Below, piece by piece: positions 46,794-55,053 of a stretch of 64,000 nucleotides of DNA. A program made the translations under genes and the position numbers. The notes under the pieces are model-generated. The model was not told the origin of the DNA, did no database searches, and was given only the letters and a program-made list of their open reading frames with translations. Each line of letters opens with the position of its first letter. Position 1 is the stretch's first letter. The DNA is from Rhizobium binae. GTDB lineage: Bacteria; Pseudomonadota; Alphaproteobacteria; Rhizobiales; Rhizobiaceae. Location: the NCBI RefSeq assembly GCF_017357225.1, contig NZ_CP071610.1:62001-126000 (forward strand), written 5' to 3'.

Positions 46794-46874
46794 AGTCGTT
46801 TAAGCTCCAATCGGATTTGGGCTTTAGGGACCCGGCTTACACTGAGCACTACTCGTGCCAATCAGGTTGCGCCG
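46768..46874 (-). repeat. Direct repeat, copy B: fixA start and promoter
   Basis: The second copy of the 108-base segment at 45626-45733, in the same orientation 1.1 kb away. This copy retains the NifA activator site upstream (46924-46939), so it may be the ancestral promoter. Confidence 0.9.
46843..46862 (-). promoter_or_regulatory. Sigma-54 promoter, second copy (drives fixA remnant, small ORF, fixW)
   Basis: Minus strand TTGGCACGAGTAGTGCTC, identical to the fixA promoter: GG (46859-46858), ten bases, GC (46847-46846). Confidence 0.85.
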
Positions 46875-46923
46875 GTAAGCCTTCGAGATTGCACATGTTT
46901 CGTTGTCGCTATGCGGAGGGTTT

Positions 46924-46939
46924 TGTATGGTTGCCGACA
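46924..46939. promoter_or_regulatory. NifA upstream activator site
   Basis: TGT-ATGGTTGCCG-ACA fits the TGT-N10-ACA consensus, about 65 bases upstream of the second sigma-54 promoter copy. Confidence 0.7.
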
Positions 46940-47483
46940 TGTCGTGTCGCAATCCGCCCCGATCACCACCGCGAACGGATGGCGATTCGATAGGCTTCAG
47001 GTCGGACAACTCCATGATAGCTGCGATACGAGCCGGCCCCCGGGAGATAGCACGGGGACTGAAGTTCTGGTGCGGTGGGCGTGTATCGAGCTTCGGTTTA
47101 CCGTTGATAATCTGACTAGCGACACCCGTATGCGCGATCAGAAGCAGAGCGATCGAGAAAATAACGCTGCGGGCGCCTAGTGAGGTTGGACAAGCGTTTT
47201 AGCTGATGTTGCGGCGCCACCAGGATCATTGCCAGAAGCGTGGAGAAACCCTTGCTGGAAATATCAATCGAAGGCCGTTCATGAACGCTGCCGCAGCGCG
47301 TCGAGGTCTTGGCTTTTCCGCGCCTCAATCGTCATATCAACGCCGTTCTGATCGGTTGGGCTACCGTATCCCCAAATGAACAAGCCGAAGCAACTTGATC
47401 TGACGCGACTTGCTGCATTGGGCCAGCGCCAGCTTGTGATCCTTCAGACGCATGACAACGATTTGCGACATTGTCGTCACCTT
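46940..47483. other. Divergent gap between the fix and nifH-type promoters
   Basis: About 540 bases. One minus-strand phase near 47040-47175 reads as a hydrophobic stretch (VIFSIALLLIAHTGVASQ) without a start codon. Another minus frame (47361-47591) overlaps the nifH activator site. Neither resembles a known protein. Confidence 0.3.
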
Positions 47484-47499
47484 TGTCAGATCGGCGACA
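47484..47499. promoter_or_regulatory. NifA upstream activator site of the nifH-type promoter
   Basis: TTTGTCAGATCGGCGACAAA contains TGT-N10-ACA and extends as a palindrome. It lies about 90 bases before the -24 element. Confidence 0.8.
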
Positions 47500-47583
47500 A
47501 AGGCTGCCTCCTCGTTCGCGCGCCTTTTCCGCCCACATAACTGGAATCGCAGCAAATTATTGTCCGTCATCTCAATCGGCCTG

Positions 47584-47600
47584 CTTGGCACGAATCTTGA
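47584..47600 (+). promoter_or_regulatory. nifH-type sigma-54 promoter
   Basis: TTGGCACGAATCTTGA: GG at 47587-47588, ten bases, then GA at 47599-47600 where GC is consensus. The -24 half is perfect, but the -12 half is altered, so strength may be reduced. Confidence 0.7.
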
Positions 47601-47685
47601 GAGCTATTGCGAGGCAGCGGAACGGCCGCCGTATCCGCGTTGCGGGATAACCGCATTGCTTCGAACACATGAAGGAACTCTAAGC

Positions 47686-47829
47686 ATGGCAGCTCTGCGT
47701 CAGATCGCATTCTACGGAAAGGGCGGAATTGGCAAGTCCACTACGTCCCAAAACACGCTAGCGGCCCTCGTGGACCATCACGTACCACGGATACCGGTGA
47801 TCATCCGATTTGGGGGAAAAGCACAATGA
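47686..47829 (+). pseudogene. nifH: 5' fragment of nifH, now a leader ORF for gdhA
   Basis: The first 30 codons are perfect nitrogenase iron protein: [20 protein letters not shown] (P-loop) and [10 protein letters not shown]. Homology stops at about 47775 and 17 unrelated codons follow to a TGA that overlaps the gdhA start codon (ATGA). A full nifH should have about 297 codons. The chimeric ORF of 47 residues has no Cys ligands and cannot act as dinitrogenase reductase. It keeps a nif promoter with a NifA site upstream, so it probably serves as a translated leader. Confidence 0.92.
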
Positions 47830-49073
47830 GCTCGAAGACCATGTTGCAGCAGGCCCTGACACGCCTTGTTGATGCGGCCAAGCACCTCAACATCGACCCG
47901 ACAATTCTCGAAAGATTGGAGTTCCCGCTAGAGACCACGCACGCTCGTCTGACGATTCGCATGGACGACGGCTCCCACAAGCACTTACGGGCTTGGCGTT
48001 CCCGCTATGACGATACCCGCGGCCCAACCAAGGGAGGCATCCGATATCACCAAAGTGTAACGGCAGATGAAGTAGAGACGCTCGCCTTCCTGATGACTAT
48101 CAAGTGCGCAGTGGTGAACCTGCCGTTTGGTGGCGGCAAGGGCGGCGTCCAGATTGATCCTCACTGTCTATCCGAGACTGAACTGGAGCGCCTTGCACGT
48201 GGCTATGTCCAGATCTTCGCCAAGGTCATCGGACCAAACCGGGACATCCCGGCGCCTGACGTCAACACCAATGCGATGACCATGGCGTGGATGGCGAACG
48301 AATACGATTCCATCGTGGGCGAGGTGACCCCTGCGGTCATCACCGGTAAGCCGATCAGCCTTGGCGGCTCACTTGGGCGTGATGATGCGACAGCCCGTGG
48401 CGGCTATTATCTCCTCCAATTCCTGGCGCAGAAGCTCGGACTAGTGCCGGGAGCGCGAGTGGCAGTCCAAGGCTTCGGCAACGCCGGATATCACATAGCG
48501 CATTTGCTCGAAGCCGCCGGATACAAAGTCGTGGCTGTTTCTGACTCAAAGGGTGCGATCTATTGCCCGGCTGGCCTCGATATCAAAAAGCTGAATGGTG
48601 CTAAAGAGCGCCACGGAAGCGTTACCAGCTTCGCGGGTTCAGACGGTGTCTCGAGAATTGCTGCCGACGAACTGGTTTCGGTCGATTGCGACCTGCTCGT
48701 TTTGGCGGCCCTGGAGGACATGGTCCACGCGGGCAACGCTGCCAATGTAAAGGCTCCGATCATTCTCGAACTCGCCAACAGCCCGATCACGCTGGAGGCC
48801 GATGACATCCTCAAGAACAGGGGCGTCGTCGTTCTTCCGGATATCCTCGCGAATGCGGGTGGGGTCGCTGTCTCGTATTTCGAATGGGTACAGAACCGCC
48901 AAGGCTATTACTGGCCCATCGAGGACATACATGCCCGGCTGAAGACGAAAATGGAAGAGGAAGGAGCCGCAATATGGGCGTGTGCGAAGGACAAGAACAT
49001 AACCCTGCGATGCGCCGCCTACGTCCACGCGCTCTCGCGACTTGTAGACGCTATTGAGGCGAAGGGGACCTAG
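47826..49073 (+). CDS. gdhA: Glutamate dehydrogenase (Glu/Leu/Phe/Val family)
   Basis: A 415-residue dehydrogenase. The active-site Lys region [21 protein letters not shown], the substrate/cofactor part [16 protein letters not shown] and the nucleotide fold [29 protein letters not shown] are intact. It interconverts glutamate and 2-oxoglutarate plus ammonium. GGGGGAAAA lies 8-10 bases before the ATG, and the start overlaps the stop of the nifH-derived leader, so both ribosome entry and coupling are possible. The nif promoter upstream implies induction by NifA in bacteroids, unusual for this enzyme. Confidence 0.9.
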   Translation: MSSKTMLQQALTRLVDAAKHLNIDPTILERLEFPLETTHARLTIRMDDGSHKHLRAWRSRYDDTRGPTKGGIRYHQSVTADEVETLAFLMTIKCAVVNLPFGGGKGGVQIDPHCLSETELERLARGYVQIFAKVIGPNRDIPAPDVNTNAMTMAWMANEYDSIVGEVTPAVITGKPISLGGSLGRDDATARGGYYLLQFLAQKLGLVPGARVAVQGFGNAGYHIAHLLEAAGYKVVAVSDSKGAIYCPAGLDIKKLNGAKERHGSVTSFAGSDGVSRIAADELVSVDCDLLVLAALEDMVHAGNAANVKAPIILELANSPITLEADDILKNRGVVVLPDILANAGGVAVSYFEWVQNRQGYYWPIEDIHARLKTKMEEEGAAIWACAKDKNITLRCAAYVHALSRLVDAIEAKGT

Positions 49074-49512
49074 CAGTTCTTTGCCAACTGATGCCTGAAA
49101 GGAGACCAACACGAGCCACCGCTGCGCGCTCGCAGCCGTGGTTTGCCGCCACACCGGACGCGCGAATGCTGACACGCCCCGTTTCAGATTGGGGCCCATT
49201 CGGCAAAGGAACTCTTCCCATCATGATCCCGGAGACGAGGCGAATTTGATGAGGTGCGCGCATCTTCCCGGTCAGGAAAAGTCCGCCGAGTTCGGTTTGG
49301 GTGATGGCGGGAGCAAATAAGGCCGACAACATCGATAGTCAATCGCTAATCGGCGAAACGAAGCCGTCCACTGAAGCCAATCGCCCTCTCCAGAAATGAG
49401 GAAATCACAGTGAGCACTTTCGCACCTGCATCGCATCTGTCCGGAATCAAGGTTTCGCCGAGCAAGGGCGTCTAGGAACACGTGACGCGCTACTCCTACA
49501 GAGGACCCTCGT
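49074..49512. other. Intergenic, nothing recognised
   Basis: About 440 bases after gdhA without a terminator-like hairpin or gene I can support. Confidence 0.35.
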
Positions 49513-50061
49513 GTGGCAAATAAATTGCAACGGAATCCGCGAAACCCAAACAAATGCAATTTTCTAAAAACAACGCGCTGCGAATTTGCCGTCGGATATA
49601 GGCTCGGGCGCAAGGAGGGCAAAAATCCGCGACGAAAAGCACTCCTGCTAATTGAAGGTTCGAGAAGCAATGGTTTGCGGTACATTCAAACCGCCCGACG
49701 TCTTGGATACCAACCGATTACTCTGGCGGCTAATCCAATCCAGTATGACTACCTTATGGCGGAATACAGTAAGGCGAGACTGGTCGATACTGAAGATTTC
49801 GATGCGGTGAGGGATGAGTGCCTCAATCTGGCTGCGACCTATGATATTGCGGGATATATCGGTTTTGAGACTCGCAGCGAGTCGGTAAATTTGACGGTCG
49901 CAAAGCTATGCCGGTGCTTCGACCGACCGGGCCCGAACCCGGTCTCGGTCGAACGCTGCAGCGACAAATTTACTCAACGTCAGCTCCTGACGCAGGTCCG
50001 GTTTCATTCGGTTACGAACACCATCATGCGCCCGAAGCGCATCAAGAGAGGGCTGCTCTAA
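49513..50061 (+). pseudogene. N-terminal part of an ATP-grasp protein
   Basis: From a GTG, the frame gives KALLLIEGSRSNGLRYIQTARRLGYQPITLAANP...YLMAEYSKARLVDTEDFDAV, the pre-grasp domain of ATP-grasp ligases, then VAKLCRCFDRPGPNP and SDKFTQRQLL. At about residue 160 the likeness ends, and 20 unrelated residues lead to a stop that overlaps the next start (TAATG). The ATP-binding and catalytic lobes, normally another 230 or more residues, are missing. It is a truncated gene; an accidental small ligand-binding product is possible. Confidence 0.65.
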
Positions 50062-50594
50062 TGACCGTCATCGTCTACGACCGCAAGCGCGAGCTTATGA
50101 TCGCCGACAGCCGCGGCACTTCCGGCGACCACCATCCGATCGGCGCGAAGAGGAAGATTCACCGGATCGGGGCAGGGCCACTCAGGGGCGCGCTGCTCGG
50201 CGTCACCACCAGGCAACCCGGTATGGGTGAACAGTTCACGCAGTGGGTGATGGCGGGCATGAACAAGGATGCGTTCGGCACGCGCGAGTCCGAGGTTCAG
50301 GCGATCCTGGTAAAGGTCGATCGCTCGGTCTTTTTCTTCAGCGGTTGCTTTTATCCATCCGGTCCGCTCGAAGACGACTTCTTCACCATTGGCTCGGGCA
50401 GCGAGTACGCCCTGGGCGCCTTCAGGGGCGGCGCTGACGCGTTCGAGGCGGTTAAGGTGGCAATCTCGTGCGATCCCTTCTGCGGGCCTCCTATTGTGCA
50501 CCTGCAGCTCGATACGCCCGACGCCTATCAGCCGTCGATGATCCGGCGTGTCACCCGACTTTTCCGAAACTTCGGTAGCGGCACGGCTACCTGA
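50061..50594 (+). CDS. Ntn-hydrolase (proteasome-subunit-like) protein
   Basis: A 177-residue protein beginning MTVIVYDRKRELMIADSRG, with FTIGSGSEYALGAFRGGADAFEAVKVAISCDPFCG near the end. The GSG..YALGA...GA.A.EAV..A pattern is that of proteasome/HslV-like Ntn hydrolases, a type also seen in phages. The N-terminal catalytic residue would be Thr2 after Met removal. The start is fused to the truncated ATP-grasp frame (TAATG). Role unknown. Confidence 0.6.
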   Translation: MTVIVYDRKRELMIADSRGTSGDHHPIGAKRKIHRIGAGPLRGALLGVTTRQPGMGEQFTQWVMAGMNKDAFGTRESEVQAILVKVDRSVFFFSGCFYPSGPLEDDFFTIGSGSEYALGAFRGGADAFEAVKVAISCDPFCGPPIVHLQLDTPDAYQPSMIRRVTRLFRNFGSGTAT

Positions 50595-50639
50595 TAGGCT
50601 CAGGACTCACTGAATCAAAGCCAGAAGATGACGGTCGCT

Positions 50640-50843
50640 GCAGGACGTGTTGCAGGGATCAGATTCTGTGCGAGATAATCCCACCCATGGGATTTTTCAT
50701 ACAACACGCCGGAATTCTGGACGACCAAGTTCAGTCATCCGGTTGAGAACGTGGATGCCGATCTTGGCTTCTGTTCTGATTGTCGAAATTCCTCGCTTTG
50801 AGTTTTGGCCCAATGACCGGTCTTCCATCTACCCATCTGGGTC
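50640..50843 (-). pseudogene. C-terminal part of an IS5-family transposase (left of IS66)
   Basis: Minus-strand phases give GRWKT.HWAK and, after a frame change, TEAKIGIHVLNRMTELGRPEF, the usual end of IS5-family transposases. It is the other half of the gene at 53352-54015, the two being split by IS66. Confidence 0.65.
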
Positions 50844-50899
50844 GTAAGCGCGTAGGCCATCCCACGTATCTTTCGGACTGCTGATCGGCGATTTTCTGC

Positions 50900-51307
50900 A
50901 TGAGTCATGCGGAGAGTCCTATGAGTGATAGTGTGAATCAGCCTCGAACCTTTGAGATTTTGACCGCGGAGCCCGTGCGAAGACGACGCAAGCCGCGGGA
51001 CTGGTCGGATGACGAAAAGGCGCGGATCGTCGCCGCGACGCTGCAGCCTGGGGCCAATGTCTCGGCGGTTGCCCGGTCTGAAGGCTTGGATCCCTCGCAG
51101 CTTTATGGGTGGCGTCGCAAGGCACTGGCATCGGGCGTTGTTGCACCCCTTACAGAGGGAACGGGCAAGCAGATCAAGTTCGCGCGCGTTGAAACGGTAA
51201 GCAACGGCTCGGTCGATATTGTCATTGCCGATATGGTCGTGCGCGTCGGCGGCGATTTTGACCCCGATCACCTGGTGAGGGTTCTGCGGGCGGTTCGCAA
51301 GGCATGA
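50900..51307 (+). CDS. tnpA: IS66 TnpA
   Basis: A 135-residue IS66 accessory protein with a helix-turn-helix: RRKPRDWSDDEKARIVAATLQPGANVSAVARSEGLDPSQLYGWRRKAL. ATG 50921 is a possible later start. Its stop overlaps tnpB. Confidence 0.9.
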   Translation: MSHAESPMSDSVNQPRTFEILTAEPVRRRRKPRDWSDDEKARIVAATLQPGANVSAVARSEGLDPSQLYGWRRKALASGVVAPLTEGTGKQIKFARVETVSNGSVDIVIADMVVRVGGDFDPDHLVRVLRAVRKA

Positions 51308-51648
51308 TGGCTTCGGGTGTGGTGGTCTATGTGTCGTGCCAGCCGGTCGACTTCCGCAAGGGGGCCGCCTCGTTGATGGCGCTGGTGCGGGATGGCGGTC
51401 TCGATCCCTTCAATGGCGCGCTTTACGTCTTCCGCTCGAAACGGGCCGATCGTATTCGCATTGTCTGGTGGGATGGCAGTGGGGTCTGCCTCTATTCGAA
51501 AACCCTGGAAGATCAGGGCTTCTGCTGGCCGGGCATATCGGCGGCACGGATCCGGCTGGACCATTCTCAGCTGATGGCGTTGCTGGCCGGCATGGATTGG
51601 AAAAAGATCCGCCCGGCCAAGGTCCGGCGCCCCTTGTTGACGGGCTGA
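51304..51648 (+). CDS. tnpB: IS66 TnpB
   Basis: 114 residues with VYVSCQPVDFRKGAASLMALV and GALYVFRSKRADRIRIVWWDGSG, the IS66 Orf2 signature. It overlaps tnpA (ATGATGG) and appears intact. Confidence 0.93.
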   Translation: MMASGVVVYVSCQPVDFRKGAASLMALVRDGGLDPFNGALYVFRSKRADRIRIVWWDGSGVCLYSKTLEDQGFCWPGISAARIRLDHSQLMALLAGMDWKKIRPAKVRRPLLTG

Positions 51649-51723
51649 CAGCGCCTGCGGCAAGATGAATCATGCCGCTGTAATGGTTGGGAAAACGGCT
51701 GTTTTTGTGCTCTACTCATTGCC

Positions 51724-53343
51724 ATGGATTTGCCCCCTCACGACCTGCCGGACGACGTTGACGCGCTGAAAGCGATGGTCCTCGCGATGGCGCGCGAGCA
51801 GGCTGCGAAAGAAGCCCGACTGAAGGCCGCTGAAGCTGAGATCGCCCGGTTGGAGGCGGTGGAGAAGAGCGCCAACGAGCGGATTGCCAACCTCACATCG
51901 ATCCTGAAGGTTCTGCAGCGTACCCAACATGGCACCCGTTCCGAGCGACTGCGCCTTGGTGTCAATGACGAGCAGGTGTCCTTTGCCTTCGAGGAAGTCG
52001 AGACCGGCCTTTCGGCAATCCAGAGCGAGCTTGATCACGCGGCCAAGGACAAGCCGAAACGGGCAGCACGTCCGCGCAAGGGTTTTGCCGCTCATCTCGA
52101 ACGCATCGAGGAAGTGATCGAGCCGGAGATCCCTGCTGAATACGTGGGCTTGGAAAAGGTCCTGATCGGTGAGGATCGCTCCGAACGGCTGGATGTCGTG
52201 CCGCCGAAGTTCCGGGTCATCGTGACGCGCCGCCCCAAATACACCTTCCGCGGCCACGATGGCGTGCTCCAGGCTTTGGCACCGGCGCACATCATCGAAA
52301 GCGGCCTGCCGACGGAGCGGCTGCTCGCCTATATCGCCGTCTCCAAATACGCCGACGGCCTTCCGCTTTACCGGCAGGAGGCAATCTATCTACGCGACGG
52401 TGTCGAGATCAGCCGATCGTTGATGGCCCAGTGGATGGGGCATCTGGGCTTCGAACTTCAGATTTGCGCCGATTACATCCTTGAGCGCGTCAAGGAGGGT
52501 GAAAGGATCTTCGCCGACGAAACGACCTTACCCACTCTTGCGCCCGGTTCGGGGAAGGCGACGAAGGCCTGGCTTTGGGCTTATGCTCGCGATGATAGAT
52601 CCTATGGTGGAACCAGCCCGCCGATGGTGGCCTATCGCTTTGAGGACAGTAGGGGCGCTGACTGCGTGGTGCGTCATCTCGCCGGATTCAGCGGCATCCT
52701 GCAAGTTGACGGCTACTCGGCCTATACCAGTCTCGCCAAGACGCGTGCCAAAGACGGCAGCAATGAAACGATCCGGCTCGCAGGATGCTGGGCGCATCTT
52801 CGCCGCAAGTTTTACGACCTTCACATCAGTGGTGTCTCAAAGGCTGCAACGGACACGATCATCGCGATGACCGAGCTGTGGCGCATCGAGGATGAGGTCC
52901 GCGGTCGGGATGCCGGCAGCCGTTCCATCCTGCGTCAGGAAAAATCTGCAACCATCGTCTCCGAACTCTTTGATCTTTGGGAGAAGGAGCTGGGCAAGGT
53001 CTCTGGCAAGTCCAAGACCGCCGAAGCAATCCGTTACGCGCTCACCCGGCGCGAAGCACTGGAGCGTTTCCTGACGGACGGCCGGATCGAAATTGACTCC
53101 AATATCGTCGAGCGCGCGATCAGGCCCCAAACAATTACGAGAAAGAACAGTCTATTCGCCGGCAGCGAGGGCGGTGGACGGACTTGGGCGACGCTGGCCA
53201 CGCTTCTCCAGACGGCCAAAATGAACAACGTCGATCCGCTCGACTGGCTTTCCCAGACCTTGACCCGCATCGCGAAAGGCTGGCCAGTATCCGAGCTCGA
53301 GGCACTTATGCCATGGAACTTCAAGCCTGACGCCATCGGCTAA
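51724..53343 (+). CDS. tnpC: IS66 TnpC transposase
   Basis: A 539-residue DDE transposase: N-terminal coiled coil (residues about 20-65), zinc-finger region, ADETTLPTLAPG (Asp), LQVDGYSAYTSL (Asp) and a C-terminal EIDSNIVERAIRP (Glu). Full length and apparently active. Confidence 0.93.
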   Translation: MDLPPHDLPDDVDALKAMVLAMAREQAAKEARLKAAEAEIARLEAVEKSANERIANLTSILKVLQRTQHGTRSERLRLGVNDEQVSFAFEEVETGLSAIQSELDHAAKDKPKRAARPRKGFAAHLERIEEVIEPEIPAEYVGLEKVLIGEDRSERLDVVPPKFRVIVTRRPKYTFRGHDGVLQALAPAHIIESGLPTERLLAYIAVSKYADGLPLYRQEAIYLRDGVEISRSLMAQWMGHLGFELQICADYILERVKEGERIFADETTLPTLAPGSGKATKAWLWAYARDDRSYGGTSPPMVAYRFEDSRGADCVVRHLAGFSGILQVDGYSAYTSLAKTRAKDGSNETIRLAGCWAHLRRKFYDLHISGVSKAATDTIIAMTELWRIEDEVRGRDAGSRSILRQEKSATIVSELFDLWEKELGKVSGKSKTAEAIRYALTRREALERFLTDGRIEIDSNIVERAIRPQTITRKNSLFAGSEGGGRTWATLATLLQTAKMNNVDPLDWLSQTLTRIAKGWPVSELEALMPWNFKPDAIG

Positions 53344-53351
53344 CCGCTTAC

Positions 53352-54015
53352 TCTGGGTCTCCACCCGGCTGCGCTGGTTATAGCCGGTGGATTTCTGCCA
53401 AGGCCATCCGGCCCTTGTTTTCGCGATTTCGGCGATATGGCGGTCCCGTACCGTTGGATTGAACGGCCGATTGCGGACTTTCAACGGCCGATTGCGGACT
53501 TTCAACTGCTGTCTTGGGAGGCGGGATAATGATCTCCACGATCTCGCCGAAGCGCGTCTCCAGAAGATCACGGGTCGGCGCTCCGTCATAGGCGCCATCA
53601 CCGATAAACTTGGCAACTGGGCCATCAATCTGATCCAGAAGACCTGGCAAAGCGGTCGGATCGCCAACATCATCCGTGGTTAGATCCGCGCAGACAATCT
53701 CACCGCTAGCAAGATCAAGGCCAATGTGAAGCTTGCGCCATCTTTTACGTTTCACCTTGATTGTGTGCTTGTTTTCCAGCCACTCGCCCTCACCGAAGAC
53801 TTTTAACCCCGTGCTATCGACCACCAGATAAACAGGACCGGACGCTCTGGCTCCGGACTTTGTCGACGGCAACGCCAGCCCTTTGCTCCGGCGCGACAGG
53901 GTGGAGAAGTCAGGCACGGCAATATCGAACTCCATCAGCGCCGCAACGCAGGCTTTCATTATAGGCCGCCCAATTCGTCACCTTAAACTTCTGCTTGGCT
54001 ATCTTGTCCCGTCGG
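53352..54015 (-). pseudogene. IS5-family transposase, N-terminal part, deleted and interrupted
   Basis: Minus frame 53378-53959 gives PDFSTLSRRSKGL, VYLVVDSTGLKVFGEGEW, KRWRKLHIGLD and KFIGDGAYDGAPTRDLL, the IS5 DDE core. KQKFKVTNWAAYNE (about 53962-54006) is the N-terminus, but about 40 codons between are missing. A 21-base tandem duplication (53464-53505) adds ESPQSAV repeats. The C-terminus continues beyond IS66 at 50.6-50.8 kb. Confidence 0.8.
53464..53505. repeat. 21-base tandem duplication in the IS5 transposase
   Basis: CGGCCGATTGCGGACTTTCA plus A occurs twice head to tail, adding seven codons in frame. Confidence 0.85.
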
Positions 54016-54059
54016 TCTGAACTTATGCGACATCATCAAAACCCCGATCAGGAGACTGA

Positions 54060-54300
54060 AAACCAAAGCCCAATATCAGTCGCCGGTAATCCGCGCAACA
54101 ACGCCCCGCCTGACCCACCGTTGCCATATCCTCGAAACCGGAAATGACAGCTTGCGCTTCAAAGCCAGCTCGGCGGCGGCCGCACAGAAGAGAGGAGAAA
54201 AGGCCAATGCCTTGACCAAAGCCTGATCAGAAAACCATACTCAGAAGTGACTCACTTTTCGGTGGAAAAACCGGCTCAGTTCCGCGTGGAAACCAACACG
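54060..54300 (+). pseudogene. C-terminal remnant of an IS21-family IstB gene and element end
   Basis: Plus frame KTKAQYQSPVIRATTPRLTHRCHILETGNDSLRFKASSA...-stop (about 54048-54230) fits the IstB tail (THRCHILETGNDS.RFK). The following GTGACTCACTTTTCGGTGGAAAAACC resembles the IS21-type terminal sequence. The rest is lost. Confidence 0.55.
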
Positions 54301-54350
54301 CGGCAATGCTTCGAGCCAAAAGTTTAGTCGAGGCTTTAAGCAAGCTTCTC

Positions 54351-54397
54351 ATTCATAGCATGGATGTGTTTAATCCACACAATCAATTTTACCAATC
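54351..54397 (+). promoter_or_regulatory. Orphan nod box (duplicate of the nodF promoter)
   Basis: ATTCATAGCATGGATG, then ATCCACACAATCAATTTTACC and AATC: a near-consensus NodD site. The next 200 bases resemble the nodF leader at 29.6-29.79 kb, including the GAACATCTTCCGATGT segment. Confidence 0.88.
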
Positions 54398-54620
54398 GTC
54401 CGATATAGTCCATAGGGCAGCCGCGGGTGAGGTTCCGGTAAGTTTATCGGTTTTCTAGGTCACCTCGCAAACGAGCCTGAACATCTTCCGATGTGAGCAG
54501 CAATTTGACCGAGCCTTCTCGCGGGGCTCTTGGCTTGTCGAAATTAGGCATGATGGAAAGGAATAAAATGGCTGATCAACTTTAGAAATTATCAGTGCGA
54601 TCCGAAAACGGGGAGAGAGG
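54398..54620 (+). pseudogene. nodF: nodF leader and first codons, broken copy
   Basis: The leader and ribosome site (ATGATGGAAAGGAATAAA) match those of nodF, followed by ATGGCTGATCAACTT. A TAG then replaces codons 6-7 and the match (GAAATTATCAGTGCGATC) ends after about 35 bases. It is a truncated duplicate of nodF. Confidence 0.85.
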
Positions 54621-55053
54621 GCCTGGCGCAGGTCACGACATCACGGATCAGGGTAGTCAGAACTACGTGCGGCCAGAACACCGGGTACGGAGAGGTTCCT
54701 GCGACCAGACTAAGCCACGAGTTCTAGGTGGCTAGGGAAATCTGAACAGCTAGGATAAGGGGAATTTCTGCCGACTTAGATGTCCGGGACAGGAGATAGC
54801 ATAACAAGACGACCGCGCCGGAACCCTGGCCCCAGCTTCTACACCCCCAAGACAGCTTTTTACGTCTTTATTGGGCCGACGAGGACTACCCAATGTTGAT
54901 TTCGACGACTAGCAAACAATGACCGAGAAAGGAAAAGCTCGGTCGACGACGAACTAAGGTTCATTGGCTCGGAGCAGGTCTCAAAGTGAGAGGTTGAGGA
55001 AAATCGAAGTTGAACGACCTTCCCGATTTATACTGATGCGGAAAGAGGCTTCT
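54621..55053. other. Gap between the nodF remnant and the response regulator
   Basis: About 430 bases, no gene recognised. Transcripts from the orphan nod box could cross it into the response-regulator gene, as no strong terminator hairpin is visible. Confidence 0.35.

Larger units (their letters stand above)
50844..53351 (+). mobile_element. IS66-family insertion sequence (2508 bp, complete)
   Basis: The ends are GTAAGCG (50844-50850) and CGCTTAC (53345-53351), the family's terminal repeats. They are flanked by a perfect 8-base target duplication TCTGGGTC (50836-50843 and 53352-53359). It holds three genes, tnpA, tnpB and tnpC. It is inserted in an older IS5-family element. Confidence 0.93.

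Noticed and set aside
46824..47015. A minus-strand frame ending in IGTSSAQ.KPGP, similar to the end of the frame at 45683
   Set aside because: The likeness comes from both frames reading the same duplicated fixA promoter segment, so it is not evidence of related proteins.
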